In this document: positions 50,427-62,800 of the stretch, in pieces | Numbering within the stretch: position 1 is the stretch's first letter | How the letters are laid out: each line of letters opens with the position of its first letter | NCBI GenBank assembly: GCA_013397795.1 | Contig: VZTJ01000523.1 | Span: forward strand, 2,283,036-2,347,035 | Length of the DNA stretch: 64,000 nucleotides | Direction of reading: 5' to 3' | Source: Orthonyx spaldingii | Lineage: Eukaryota > Chordata > Aves > Passeriformes > Orthonychidae | Translations under genes and position numbers: made by a program | Notes under the pieces: model-generated | What the model was told of the DNA's origin: nothing | Seen by the model: the letters and a program-made list of their open reading frames with translations, nothing else | The model's database searches: none

Positions 50427-52580
50427 TAAGCAGTGAAAAATTCCAAAGGCATGACTGAGGAATTAATATGCAGCTATAAACACGCTGCGGGGAAAAGGCC
50501 GGGGGAGGCGAACAGGACCCAAAATAGATTTATCTCCAAATGTCCCGTGAAGCCAAGGAATCCACTGCTATAAACACAGGAATTGCAACCGGCCACATGA
50601 AACAAAGCCCCGCTTTCAGTGGCACCTGGGGATGGCGAGATGGAAGTAATTCCCCTTTAATGAAGATATTGTGATGTGTCCGAGGCTTTCTGTGGAGCAG
50701 CAATTCCCGCTGCCTGGGAAAAGGGGGGATTAGGTTACAGAGGGGCTCTGCTGGAGGAGGAACCCCTGTTTGAAGCAAACCCTTCGCTGGCATTATCTGT
50801 TTAATGTGTTGCACACCATTTGCAGCATAAACATTTCCAGTTCGTTTTAATTTCATATCGGAGGAGAATCATAAAGACAGAGGGTTATTGGTCGCAGCTG
50901 CGGGGATGTGGCAAATGCAAGTTGAAGAATTATTCTGTCAAAGAGACAGAGCCAGATATTATTGTTTTTTCCCTTACAGTCTTGCCAGCAGTTAAAAAGG
51001 GGATTTTATTAAAAATATTCATATAATTAAAATCTATAGCCTTAAAAGCCTTTAGAGGAACTGGAGCTAAACCAGAATAACGTGTTTACATTCAGATGTT
51101 GTAGGTTTGTTAAGAAACAATGCTACATTTGGTCAATAAAGCAAAATAAAAGGTTTTTTAAACTTAAATCTTGTATTTTAAAACATAGGCAGCTTTGGAG
51201 TGTGGAGTGATTGATGTAGCTGAGAAGTTTCTTTCTAGGAAATGCTAAATTTGAATGTAGAAATTTATCAGTGATGATCTGGGCCACCGGTGAGTCCTGA
51301 GAGGGAGAAATGACTTTTATTCCCCACACGTGTGGCTTTAACAGCCAGTGCCTGGCTTTTCAGCCGTTGTCCATCAGCGTGATGGATCATCCCTCCCTTC
51401 TCTCACTTCCCAAACCCCGGCTGGAGCAGAGAATTTTCCCAAAGCAAAGGAAATATCCCAGCGAAAAGCAAACCCAGCAGCCACCCAAAGCCATTTCTTT
51501 TTTCAGCTCTTTTTTCTTAATTCCTTTTCTCCAAGCTTTGTCCAGTAATAAACAACTGTTCCAATCCGCTGCGCTGATCAAAAGAAATGTTTTAATCAGT
51601 CCCAGGCTAAATATCATGCTATTATGTTATCACTGGAGCAAATCATCCAAAATACAAAACAAAAATATCAGTTTAATATGCTCCAGATCAGGAATGTCTT
51701 GAAGAAACTCGCCTTCCTTACAGGTGTGTCCTGTTTTAAGGAAAAAAGGGAAAAATTAAAGTGCAGGGGCTGGCACTGGGACCATGTGGCTGCTGAGGCA
51801 GAAATGCTGGGATCCAAACTGGCCAAGCCCAATTTCTGCAAATAAAACACTTTCCTCCACCCCAGGGATATTTTCATAATTTTTTGGTTTTTTTTAAGCT
51901 GAGGAGCAAATCCCTGTTTTCACCTGCCGAGGAGCAAATCCACAGGGAGACCTGTGGGACACGGACCAATCCCTGCTACCTCCAAGCCATGGCTCCAGCG
52001 GGGGATGAGACCCCAAGGAGACACAGAAGTTTCCAGATTTTTGAGGCAGTTTTCCCAGGAGCCTGAGCAGGGTCTGGATCCAGTGCAGGGTGAGGGGAGA
52101 AGTCAGTGGATGTAGGAGCATCCCTGCCCCACGAGCCCAATGGAGGATGGCCACCAGAGACATTCGCTCTCGCCTCTGGAAAGTTTTGGCTTGGGCAGAG
52201 CTGGAACTCATTTCCATCCTCTGCTCTGTTCTGTGTCCAGGAGACCTACCCAGCAAAATTCCTCCTTTTTATGGCTCATTAAGGCTCATGGCTCCAGATG
52301 CATGAGCGATACTCAAAACCAGTTAAAAAATAAGTGATATTTGGTCATTGGGGAGGCTCCAGTTTGGAGCAGGGTGCTCTGGCTGCCTCACCAGCAGGAG
52401 CTGGTGACAGACTCCCTGGATCAGCAGCTCAGACCATGCATTCCCAGATGGATCATTCATACATGTTGGATTGAGGAAATCCTGACTCTCCATGGAATCC
52501 TCAAGGTGGGGGGAGAAGCTGGACAGAGATGAAAGATCCTCACTGGCACACACGACTCAAACACCACCCAAACCCATTTC

Positions 52581-52805
52581 AGGGAATCATGGAATGGTTT
52601 AAGCTGGAGGGACCTTAAAGCCCATCCAGTGCCACCCCCTGCCATGGGCAGAGACACCTTCCACTATCCCAGGTTGCTCCAAGCCCCGTCCAACCTGGCC
52701 TTGGACACTTCCAGGGATGGGGCAGCCACAGCTTCTCTGGGCACTCTGTGCCAGAGCCTCCCCACCCTCACAGGGAACAATTCCTTCCTAATTCTTGGAC
52801 TAAAA
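52581..52805 (-). mobile_element. CR1 LINE 3' fragment
   Basis: Reverse copy from AGGGAATCATGGAATGGTTT through CCATGGGCAGAGACACC to CTCACAGGGAACAATTCC. It is the last CR1 before TBX22. Confidence 0.93.
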
Positions 52806-53857
52806 AGCACCTCAGAAAGTGGGGACATTGCCTTGGGAAGGAGGAACAGCAGCAGGGATGAAGCACCTGGACCTGACCAGATGCTTTTGAGCTCTTCCCT
52901 GTTCTCTCCTTCCCATCCTGTCCCCCAAGAGCTCCTCATTTGCAATTCCAAGGGCCAACATGGGAAGTGTCAGCACTTTCAGATCACAACGGCTTTGGAA
53001 ATGCCAGATTTTGTTTCAGCTGGGAATGAAGTTTGGGGCTTTGCTTTACTTTGATTTGGTTTAATGTCAAAAATCTCCAGGACACAGAGTTGTATTTCTT
53101 CTACCAGCCTAAATTCTCAAATTCTGGGAATTCTGAGAAGCGAAGCAAAGGGGGTTGATGTTAGCTGTTAGAAGAGCCCAGATAGAGACATTATCCTGCT
53201 TTTATGAAAGCCAAAGGCCAAATTCATATTTATTTGAGCTGCAGCAGGATCTGGCTTATATCCTGGACATTACAACATACTGTTCCAATCTCTATTTTTA
53301 TTAGCAATATTGATAACGTTAGAAGAAATACGATACAGGAAATAGCATATCGACTTTGATTAATTTTGCAGTACGACTTTTAACGAACATAAAGGAAGAA
53401 TTCAGCAAAGGGCTGAAGCTCAAAGTGTTGCTGGTGAAGGGAGACATGCGGTACCTGCACATCCTGAGTGGGGCAGCTGGATATTCAACATGGATTTTCC
53501 TCCATGGAAGAAAAATTCTTGATAATGAAATTCTTTGAAGACCATGAGTTCTCCTCTTTGAGTTCATTAACATTTTCAGACATACTGATTTACTGCAAGA
53601 AATTAAGTTATTGGTGTAAACTTAAGTCTGTTCATTGTGCACAGGCAGTGGTGTTAAAGCTCTGGGTGAATATTTCTAGGGAAAAACATGTGAAATGCGT
53701 TCATTGCAGGGAAAAAAATCCCTAATTCCAGCCACAAATCTCAAGTCCTGTGAGAGGATGGGACTTTACTGGACTCATTTGAAGGTGCCTTTAATCGTCC
53801 CCACAGCTTTGGAGGACAGAGGAGGCTTTGCTCCTTGCATTCCATTGCCTGATATTA

Positions 53858-53890
53858 AATAATAATAATAATCATAATAACAATAATCAT
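53858..53890. repeat. (AAT)n-rich simple repeat
   Basis: A run of AAT units with ATC and AAC interruptions. Confidence 0.8.
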
Positions 53891-56800
53891 AATTCACTAT
53901 TACATGGATATGAACCATTTAGCAATTGAAACATGGCTTTGTATGTGGATTTATGCTCCAATTTAAGTTTAAAATGAGGTCAGCACAGAGGGTATTGTGG
54001 TGCCATTGACGATAAACCAGTCCAGCCTCCTGGATTTCTCCCTTTTGTCCTGGGATTGAAGACACCCAGGAAACACAACCCCAGCCCCAAAATTTAACAG
54101 ACTCCCTTAAATCCACACGGTGACTAAAGCAATGTACGATGGAAGATAATGGTTAAAACCACTGAGTGCTTGAGATGAAGTGAGCACAGCCAGGACAGGA
54201 TCATGGTTCAGTGTTTAATATCCACCCAAACCTGACTGAAAAAGGATATTTCTGCTGGTTTCAGGCTGCAAGTCCAGGAGGAATGGATGCAGCAGCTCAC
54301 TCCGACGGACCAGAAGCTGAGGGCAGAATCCATCCCTGGCGCATCAGCTGAGTAATTTCAGGAGTAGCTCCAAGTCACCACACAAGTCCTGTACTCGTTT
54401 CTTCTCCTCAGCACCGAGGGTTTTATTGGAGGCCTGACTGGAAGCAGATGGACCTGTCAGGGCTCCTCAGGCAGGTGAGGGAGCGGGCGGATGAGCTGCT
54501 AAGTGCTCCCAGCTGCTGGGCAGGGCCCCGAGGAAATTGTTGGAGCTGGGACCCAGCGCCGAGGTGAGATCTGGAGCCAGTGCCAAGAACGAAAAAAAGT
54601 GAATTTCTCCAAAACACCATTCTCTGAAAACCTGAAAAAGTGAGGCTTTTGAAATAAGAGAAAATAGCTGAAAATACCTGAAAAAAAATGTATCTAATAT
54701 ATCTTCAGACTTCAGAGAGCCAGAAAACGTACTCAGCTCCTGCCCCCATCTCTGGTTTTGTTCAGGATCTACCTCCTTAGGCAGCAAATATTACTTTTTC
54801 AAGAGCTTCTCTCCATCAATGGTGTTTCCCTCTCTAGAAAGGTCTTGACTTTTACTTGCTGCTTTGTGTCATTTGATTTATAAGCTCAAGGGATCCTTCT
54901 CAAAACCTGGACTCCTTCTTGTACTTAATTGCCACAATAAGCTGAAAACTTGGTGCTTTAGGAGCAACAATCTGGGAGGAAATTGTTTGATGGATGGAAG
55001 TAGACGGTAGGTCCTTCTTGGGAATGTCACCAAAGGGACACATGGAGAGTGGCTTTATAAATAACTGCAAAATTCAGAAAGTCCACGAGCTCGGGGAGAG
55101 CAGAGCTCTATTAAGCACAAACAGCTTGCAGGGCAATTCCCAACATCTGCAAAAGTCCTCTCAGCCCCTGTAATTCCCAACAGCCTCGGCATCCACCGGC
55201 ATTCACTCCCCAGGACCGGCGGTCTGGGATCCCATGGAAAGGGATGCCTGGAGCTTGCATCCCAAAATGCAAATAAACCAGTGAAAGAAAAGGTGATTGA
55301 CAAGTCAAAGCTTTTATTCACATTTCGAGGAAGGTGCTGTTCCTATTCCTTTTGGAAATTACTGTATGAAAAATGACTCTTGATGTTTTAAAAGCTGGTT
55401 TTCCCCGTGGGTGCAGCATTGGTGGAGCACAGAGCAGGCATGGATGGACTTCCTACATGTTCTGAGCAATGCCACGATTCCTGTCATGGCTCCAAGTGAC
55501 ACAGCAGTAAAGAAAATTATAAAATTCATCCAGTAAATGCCAAGGAATGAGGCTTCACTTGTGGCACTGCAAAGTGCAGCTCCAGCCACCGAGTGCTCGT
55601 AGCACAACCCCACAGGAGTTGGGAATGCGTCTCCCTGCACCCAGAACCCAAAATCCATCTGGGATGAGAGAGCCACCACAGCACCAACGATTTCATAATT
55701 ATCTGAACCTCTCCTTCAGCTGCCTGAGCTGAGTTTTATGAGTCACCACAGATGTTGTGTGTTCTGGGGGACAACCAGACACCCAAAATGAGGAGGAAAG
55801 GACACGTAAATATTGTGGCCCCATCTGTTTCCAATAGGCTGTGTTTACATATTAATGTGCAATACAAATTTGTAAACATGAGCATTTGAAACTTTTGGAG
55901 GAACCGATCCCGGCCTTTTCCCTTTCTGCAGCTTTATTGGAACAACATGTCCCCGGCCCCAGCCACACATGGACATGGTTTCCATACTGGATGCATTTCA
56001 AATGGTCTGGGTGCTTATTTGTTCTGCTCTATCTTGTTATCCAATCCTCGTTTGCTTTGCATAATTGTGATACAAATTATCATCTAATTACAGCCCCAAC
56101 CTCAGCAGATCAAATGTAAACCGAGGCACTTCCATCACAAAAAGCGACATCCGATGCTCCCTCTACGCCTTTGGCTTCTCCAATAGATGGATTAAATTTG
56201 GGCAAAAGCAAAGAGTAAACTGCACTTTGATTAAAAATATTATTGCCAGGTATTTTGTCTCTTTGGATTTTAAATCCACCGTCGTGTCTGAGCACCGAGC
56301 CCATCCCACGTCTCGGCATCGAGTACGGACACGGCACCTCTGGAACGGCCAGTTTGACTTGCTGAGTGCGATAAACAGGCTCAGATATTCCCAAATAACT
56401 TCAAACTCCTCTTGGGAAAGGTCAAATGAGTAATAGCTGAGATTGTTCAGCAAGTTTCATCTTTAAAAAAAACCACTTTGATTTTTTTTCTCCATGTTCC
56501 CCTTTAAAAATAGCCCTGTAGTCCTGAGGTGATGTTTGTATTTGCCCACTAAGCCCAAAGAGTTGTGAACTTTGAAATGGCCACAAGTTTTCCACTGATG
56601 TTTGTGGCAGGAAATACAAAACAGCACACGATGTAATTGTATTGACAGGCACACGGGTCTGCTTGAAATATGGACCTCGATTGGCCCAGTTTCACATTTA
56701 ATAAATCATATTTATTAATCTGATTTATTCTCTTGAGTTCTGCCACTCACCTCCCACCAATGGCTGTTTTACAAAGGACCCTGTGGTGTGGAGTGCAGGT

Positions 56801-58159
56801 TGTCTGCTTTTTGGAGCACATTTATTTTAATTTATAGGCAAACCCATCTATTTTATAGGTGAGTGAATCAGCTGAGCCACCGTTGTGGATATGGAAAATA
56901 TTCCTATGCCAGAAGGGCCACGGAGCTTGGTTTGGTCTGAGGTGGCCTCAGTGGCACAGGACAGAGAGCTACAACTGCCTGAAAACACTACCCACATCCT
57001 TTTTATCTGTGACACTGATTTCTGAGAGGATAAAACCAGGAGATGAAGGCAAAGGAAATGGAAATAACCCTCAGATAACTCAGATCAAGCAGCTCCTTTC
57101 ACGCCATGCCGGCCTTTTGTACGGACAAACTGGTGTTTCTGAATCTACCTGATGAGCACCCTCCCAAAGTGTGGCACCCTTGGGGCACGCTCAGACCTTG
57201 CAGGGACCCAGTTCTGAAAGTATTTTCCATGTGGCTGTGATGAGGGAGGATGGCAAAACCTGGGATCCTACGGGACCCACGGAGGCGCTTCAAAATCCAG
57301 CTCAATTCCACTGGAACCAGCCGAGCATCATTCCTGGTGGAGCAAATCACTGCACCAAAAATATCTCTCCCAGTCATTATCAGTCACATTTTTAACCAGG
57401 CACTGATTTACTGGATTACAGCTCATGGCCAGCAACTCTGGAATATCTTATGCAACCGCAAATATTTGGAAAATTGGAAGTTCCCCATTGCACAAATCCG
57501 TGACTGATCAGGAAGAGCTTTCCAGCTCCCCAGGAGTGCAACTACATGTGGGGGCTGGGTCGTGGTCACTCAGCTGGACAGAGCAGTGGACTTGCCACGG
57601 GAATTCAGTCACCACCAATGTTGGAAATAAGGACTCCTGAAGGAAAAAAAAGCTTTTTCTTTTTTTTTTTTTTTTAATAAAAACAGTGAGATAAACTGCT
57701 AAGAAACAACCCGAGAAAGAAGGTTTGTTCATTTTTACAGTTGTACAGACCATTTAGCACAACCCCCCATTTCATACTGCCATCACTGGGGGCTCTGTGA
57801 ACACCCAAAGCAGGAAAATTAGGGAAACCAATGTTGTCTGAATTTTACCAAAGTCTCATGAAAATAAAAGCTTAATTTTGTTAGTTTAGCAGCTTTTGAT
57901 ATTGCTTGTTCTATTTGGAATTTGTTGTCTGTTAAGGATGAAAATAAAATCAAAACTCTGGTGTCAGTTTTGATTCTTAAACCTCTGCCTAATCCCTGTA
58001 TATTGTGTGTTGTGTTTGAAAATATAGGATTAATCCCAAAATGGGGCTGGTCCCAGCCAAGCCTTATTTTCCAATCTCTGCCATCTATCAAGTGATAAAT
58101 TTGATTTTTCAGGTAGAGACTGAACATTGACCAAACAAAGAATAAAACCTGTGTCCTGA

Positions 58160-58165
58160 TTTATT
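58160..58165 (-). terminator. Candidate TBX22 polyadenylation signal
   Basis: The minus strand reads AATAAA here, about 1.1 kb after the TBX22 stop. It is the nearest canonical hexamer I noticed on that strand; variant signals closer to the stop are possible. Confidence 0.3.
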
Positions 58166-59255
58166 GTGAGTTACATGGTGCCCTTGGGGAGCTGGAGATT
58201 ATTTACAGGAATAACAAGAATACCCACAGGTTACAAGACAACAAACAGGAATTTTGGAAGGAATTGAAAATATCTTGTTCCAGGGCCTGTAGAGTTGTAA
58301 TTCTCCATAAAGGATCTGTGTTCTCTGTGGGATTGAGCCAGGAGCATCCCTGCCCCTTCCCTTGGGCACAGGCTGGATGAGATCCCAGGTGGATCCTCTG
58401 TGTCCCTTGGAGCTGAGAACTTTGGGTCGTAGGATGGTCCTGCAGGGCTCCTGGGGGTGTTTCATCCCACACAACTCTCCAAGATGCATCCTCCATGTCC
58501 CCGGCGTGGATCCACCTCACCACGGGAGAGATGTGTGACCCCATTCCCGTCCTTCCCACCACGCCATGGATGCTGGTGCCGCTGGAGGGTGGGACAAAAG
58601 AGGGTTTGGAGGCACCCCTCCAGCTTCTCACCCCATCCATCTTTCATCCTGCCTTTCCTTACCCTGGCAGCAGATACTTGGATTTAAGATACTCGGATTG
58701 AAAATACTTGGATTTATGTTCCCACCCTGATAATGAAGGCATTTGGGTCCTGGAGAAGGAAGGACTTTCATATCATTAAATAGGACCTGTTAGAGCCAAG
58801 GGAACTTATGAACATGCTTGAGTGCTTGGCCAGATGTGGCTCCTTTGCCAATTCCAGGTCCTGGATAGTCCCTTTGAAATTAGGGATAAAACTCGAGTGG
58901 GTGAGCAGCAGCTCCCCAGGGCTCTGAGCTAACTAAAGGCGAGCAAGAGAGAGAAAAGAGATTTGTAGAAATACAGACGTCTGTGTCCCCACTTGAGAGT
59001 GCAAATAGTAAAAAGGTGACTGACAGTTTGCTCTTAACCTACAACACTGACATAAATATGGCCAAAAGGTATCACCTCAGGGTCATCTCAGACCCTCCAC
59101 CCTCCCAACAACACGACACTTCTGTCCACAATAAAAAAAGGATTAAATGCCTGCCCATCCCGCTCCTGTACCGTGCAGTACTTCAGAGTCAATAACTAAC
59201 GAGCCCTTGGGTACGAGGGAAGGAAGGACTTGCTTGGAAATATTCTCTGATCCCA

Positions 59256-59851
59256 CTAAAGGCAGTGGTTAATTGTGGGGTGCCAGTTGGAGTGATTGCA
59301 TCTGCCGTCCCTCAAAGCAGCCGGAATGCTGTCACTCACTTTGAAATGGCCTGCTGCATTCATCAGTCTGGATGGCACGGAGAAGTTATAACCATACAAG
59401 CCATATGGAGGATGTAAAGAACAATTAAGTGCTTCCCGAGCAATGGGACTTGATGGGAAAATGTTTCCAGATGCATGTAATCCATACAGCGTTTGACCAG
59501 CAGGACCGGGGGCTTGTAGGCACTGAGCGTTTAAGTCTTCGGCTTTGGCGTTTTTCAGGGAAGACAATTTGGGCATTTCCACCATGAAGTGGGGTAAAAG
59601 GTGTGGGTTGGTGGCTCCCAGTTTTTCGTGGCTCGGAAAGAGGAGCGCCTGTTGTCTCAAGAAGCTCGCAGGGCAGATCTTGTAGTAGAGGGGCACGTTG
59701 AGGGGGTGCAGGAAGCTCTCGGGGCACGACACGCCCAGGTTGCTCGCGGGCAAGTGAAGCGTGGGCGGGGAGCATGATGGAGACAGCAGGGGGTTCAGAG
59801 GAGAGGGGGTCCCACCGCTGGAGGCCACTGGAGAAGAGCTGGAGCTCCCAC
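59256..59851 (-). CDS. TBX22: TBX22 last coding exon, C-terminal domain
   Basis: Two bases finishing a glycine codon, 197 further residues and TAG. Serine/proline-rich, no DNA-binding residues, and the region that defines TBX22 among T-box proteins. Acceptor TTTTCCTTTCCAG. Confidence 0.95.
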
Positions 59852-62800
59852 CTGGAAAGGAAAATAGAAATCATCCAGGCTGGGCTCACTGGTGTCCACA
59901 GCCAAGCAATGCTTGGAGGACTCCTGCTCTGTCTCCGGTCTCCCTGCTGCCGGTGTCCATCCGAGCATGAACCCGCTCCAAAGACCAGCTCCTGGAAAAT
60001 GGGAAGATCTGTCCATAAATTACTATTGTTACTTGGTATTTGTCTAAGAATAACGTTCCACATGTCTAATCCCATTCCTTGGATGGGGATCATGGCAAGT
60101 CCAGCTCCAAACACACCTGGATCCGTACCTGGCTGCACGACCGATAACCCTCCCCTGCTACACACACACCACTGCTATTTCAGGTTCCCCATTTTTCATG
60201 CAAATTCCAGACAGCTTTCCCCCCTTGGAAATAAGAACAAAAACGCATATTCAGCCTGATGGAGAATTTTTTTGTGCCTTCCTGCTCACAGGAATTGACT
60301 CATTTCACTTGGCTTCCCAAGCAATTTGAAACATTCCCCTGAATGCTATCGGTGTCTCCAGAAATTCAAACTCCCATGTCATGTGAACGTCCTCCTTTCT
60401 GGAAGGGATGAATGAACACTTTCAGAATTTGGGAGAAAAGCAACCCCAAGGAGTAAAAATGAAGCAGGGACGGGATGGCTGCTCCAAGGTGGGAATGGTG
60501 CTCGGGAGCAGCCGGCCCTGGTGCTACACAGATGCTGATTTCATCTCCCGCCTGTGGAGAGCCAAATGTCCGCTGCACACTCATTACCAAATTCTTCCAG
60601 AGGGTTTTTTTTCCCCTCTCCTTTATTTTAATTTCTTACCAAAGTCACTGGGAAAGGATGTAAGGCAAGTGGATCCATTTGTGCTACTATTTACATTCAA
60701 TTCCCAGCAATACAATGCCTGGCTGGGATCTGATCCGACTTTACACACAACCAGCGACCCGAAATCAGCTGTAAAACTGAACCGCATCTGCTGCTACAGA
60801 AAGTCTTTTTTAAAAACCTTAAAAACACAAAGATTTCGGATGTGGAGCAAATTAATTTCCAAACTCCCAGCAAGCAGAGCCTCTCACAGGTCAGCTCTTG
60901 ATCACAATAATCTGGGAAGGTTTTGTGACGTGAAGGTCTCACCCTTCCCTGCTCCTGACACCAGCAGGGCAGGATCCAGTCCTCTCTCCATGGATGAATC
61001 CTGATATCCTCCAGGGCTCAGGGACTTTGGGTCATGTAAAATATGGGACTGAGCTGATACTTGTGTGTGAGGCAGCGAGAGAACCCCAATGTGCTTGGAC
61101 ACAGCAGAGCAAAGCAGGGTCAGGATCTGCTTCACGGTGTCCTGAGAAATAATATCACCCCAATTCCAGAGCAAATTTGGGAATGGCGATTGCAGCAGAA
61201 AAGATGGAGCAGATCAATGAGCAGATGTTTTCTACTAAGCTTAAAAATAAAAATTTTATGGCCATTTCTTTCTTCAGCATGTTGATCATAATTTCTTTTA
61301 ATTTATCTCCTGGTTTTAGAGCTTTGGGTTTTCAGTTCTACAGCATTTCTTCAGAAATATTTCTGAATATTTTATTAGGAGTAGAATTGGAGATTTTGTT
61401 ATATTTATATCAGTCCTGGAATTTAACCCTGAAGAAAATTACCAAATACATTAAACAAGAAAAAAAAAATCTAAAAATCCCAGGTAGCCATAATATTTTA
61501 GCATATGCACAATAATATTTTAGCATCTGCACAATAATATTTTAGCATTTTTAATATTGCAGTTGCTGTTGTTTCATTCCTCATGCAGCTCATCCACCAC
61601 CCCTGACAAACGGGTTAAAAAGGGGGTTTTTTGCATAAGATATTTTCTAAAACTTAAAATAATAAAAATGTATTAATGATGCTGATAATATTACTACTAA
61701 TAATAATAATAATTATTGATAACAATTTTGGTTCTCTTTGTAACTGATAAACCTCGTAATTTCTCCCGAATCTGATTTCTTTGTGCCCTCATTTCTACTC
61801 CTGCAGAACATGAGTTTTTGCTGTGATTTTTGCAGCATTTCCCGGCAGACACAGGCATGACTTTGTGCGTCCCAAGCCTTGAAGAATTCCTGACATAAAC
61901 GAGAGTTAAACTTGTGACTTTAAACCCAACTTGGAGCGCTCCCGTGTGCAAACGAGCTGATATTTTTTTCCTTCGGCTCTACGAATAATCTGCTTTCAAA
62001 TATTACTTTCTGAAGCCGTTTTTCTGGGAAACGGCTGTAAAGGACCGCTTGCTCTTGTCAGGATGAAGGAGAGCATTTTCCCTGAAAATTTTCCTCCTCT
62101 TCCCTGCATTTCTGTGCGACTGCTGCATCCTAAGTACCGAATAATTTTATTTTCTGTTGCATAACGCATTTGTCGGCGCAGAAGCCGCCGCTGCAGAAAA
62201 CACGGGCAGTCACCACTGCCACGTTTGTAGTTGATATTCCCAACCCGGTTGGAAGCAATTAGTGTAACAGGATCAAAGCCGGAACAACCCGACTCCAAAT
62301 GAGCCTCCTGCACACTCAGATATTTTTTTTCTGCCCATCTAACTCTGGTTTCAGCCGGGGGCTGAAACAACCCGCGCCTTCATCCTGTTCTTCCCGGCTT
62401 CTCGCATCCATCTTCACGGGAGTTTTGTCCAAACCCACGCGGAATTAACTCCCCCGAAAGCCAGGGATTCGTTTTCTGGACGCACCTATTATCTTTGATG
62501 CTTTGAGCCCCCCCGAGGAGCCCCGGGCGTGCGGCCGGGAGAGGCAGCGAGCGGGATTTACTTACCCTGGCTGTCTGCGCCGAAAGCCTTGAAGTCCAGG
62601 GCGAGGGGGGGTCTCCACGGGTAGGAGTCCAGGAGCCCGTCCAGGACTCCCCTGCGGGGGGAGAGCGCGTTGAACGCGGCCGCGGGGCCGGCGGGCGCGG
62701 GGGCGAGCGGCGGGGCGGCCCCGGCCCTTACCTGTTCCTGCCGGGGTCCCGAAAACCTTTGGCGAAGGGATTCCTGTCGATCTTCAGCTTCGTGATCTGC

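Larger units (their letters stand above)
46661..58159. other. Long non-coding interval between the convergent CHMP1B and TBX22
   Basis: No coding exon found. Three CR1 copies (48712, 49790, 52581) and a T-run containing two Ns near 50410 are present. The rest is unique, with some stretches (47830-48120, 49000-49280, 50280-51060) that look like constrained AT-rich non-coding sequence by eye. Confidence 0.6.
59852..62565 (-). other. TBX22 last intron
   Basis: 2.7 kb, AT-rich in its middle, without CR1. Contains a 22-bp tandem repeat and an AAT-rich run. No alternative exon is recognised. Confidence 0.85.
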
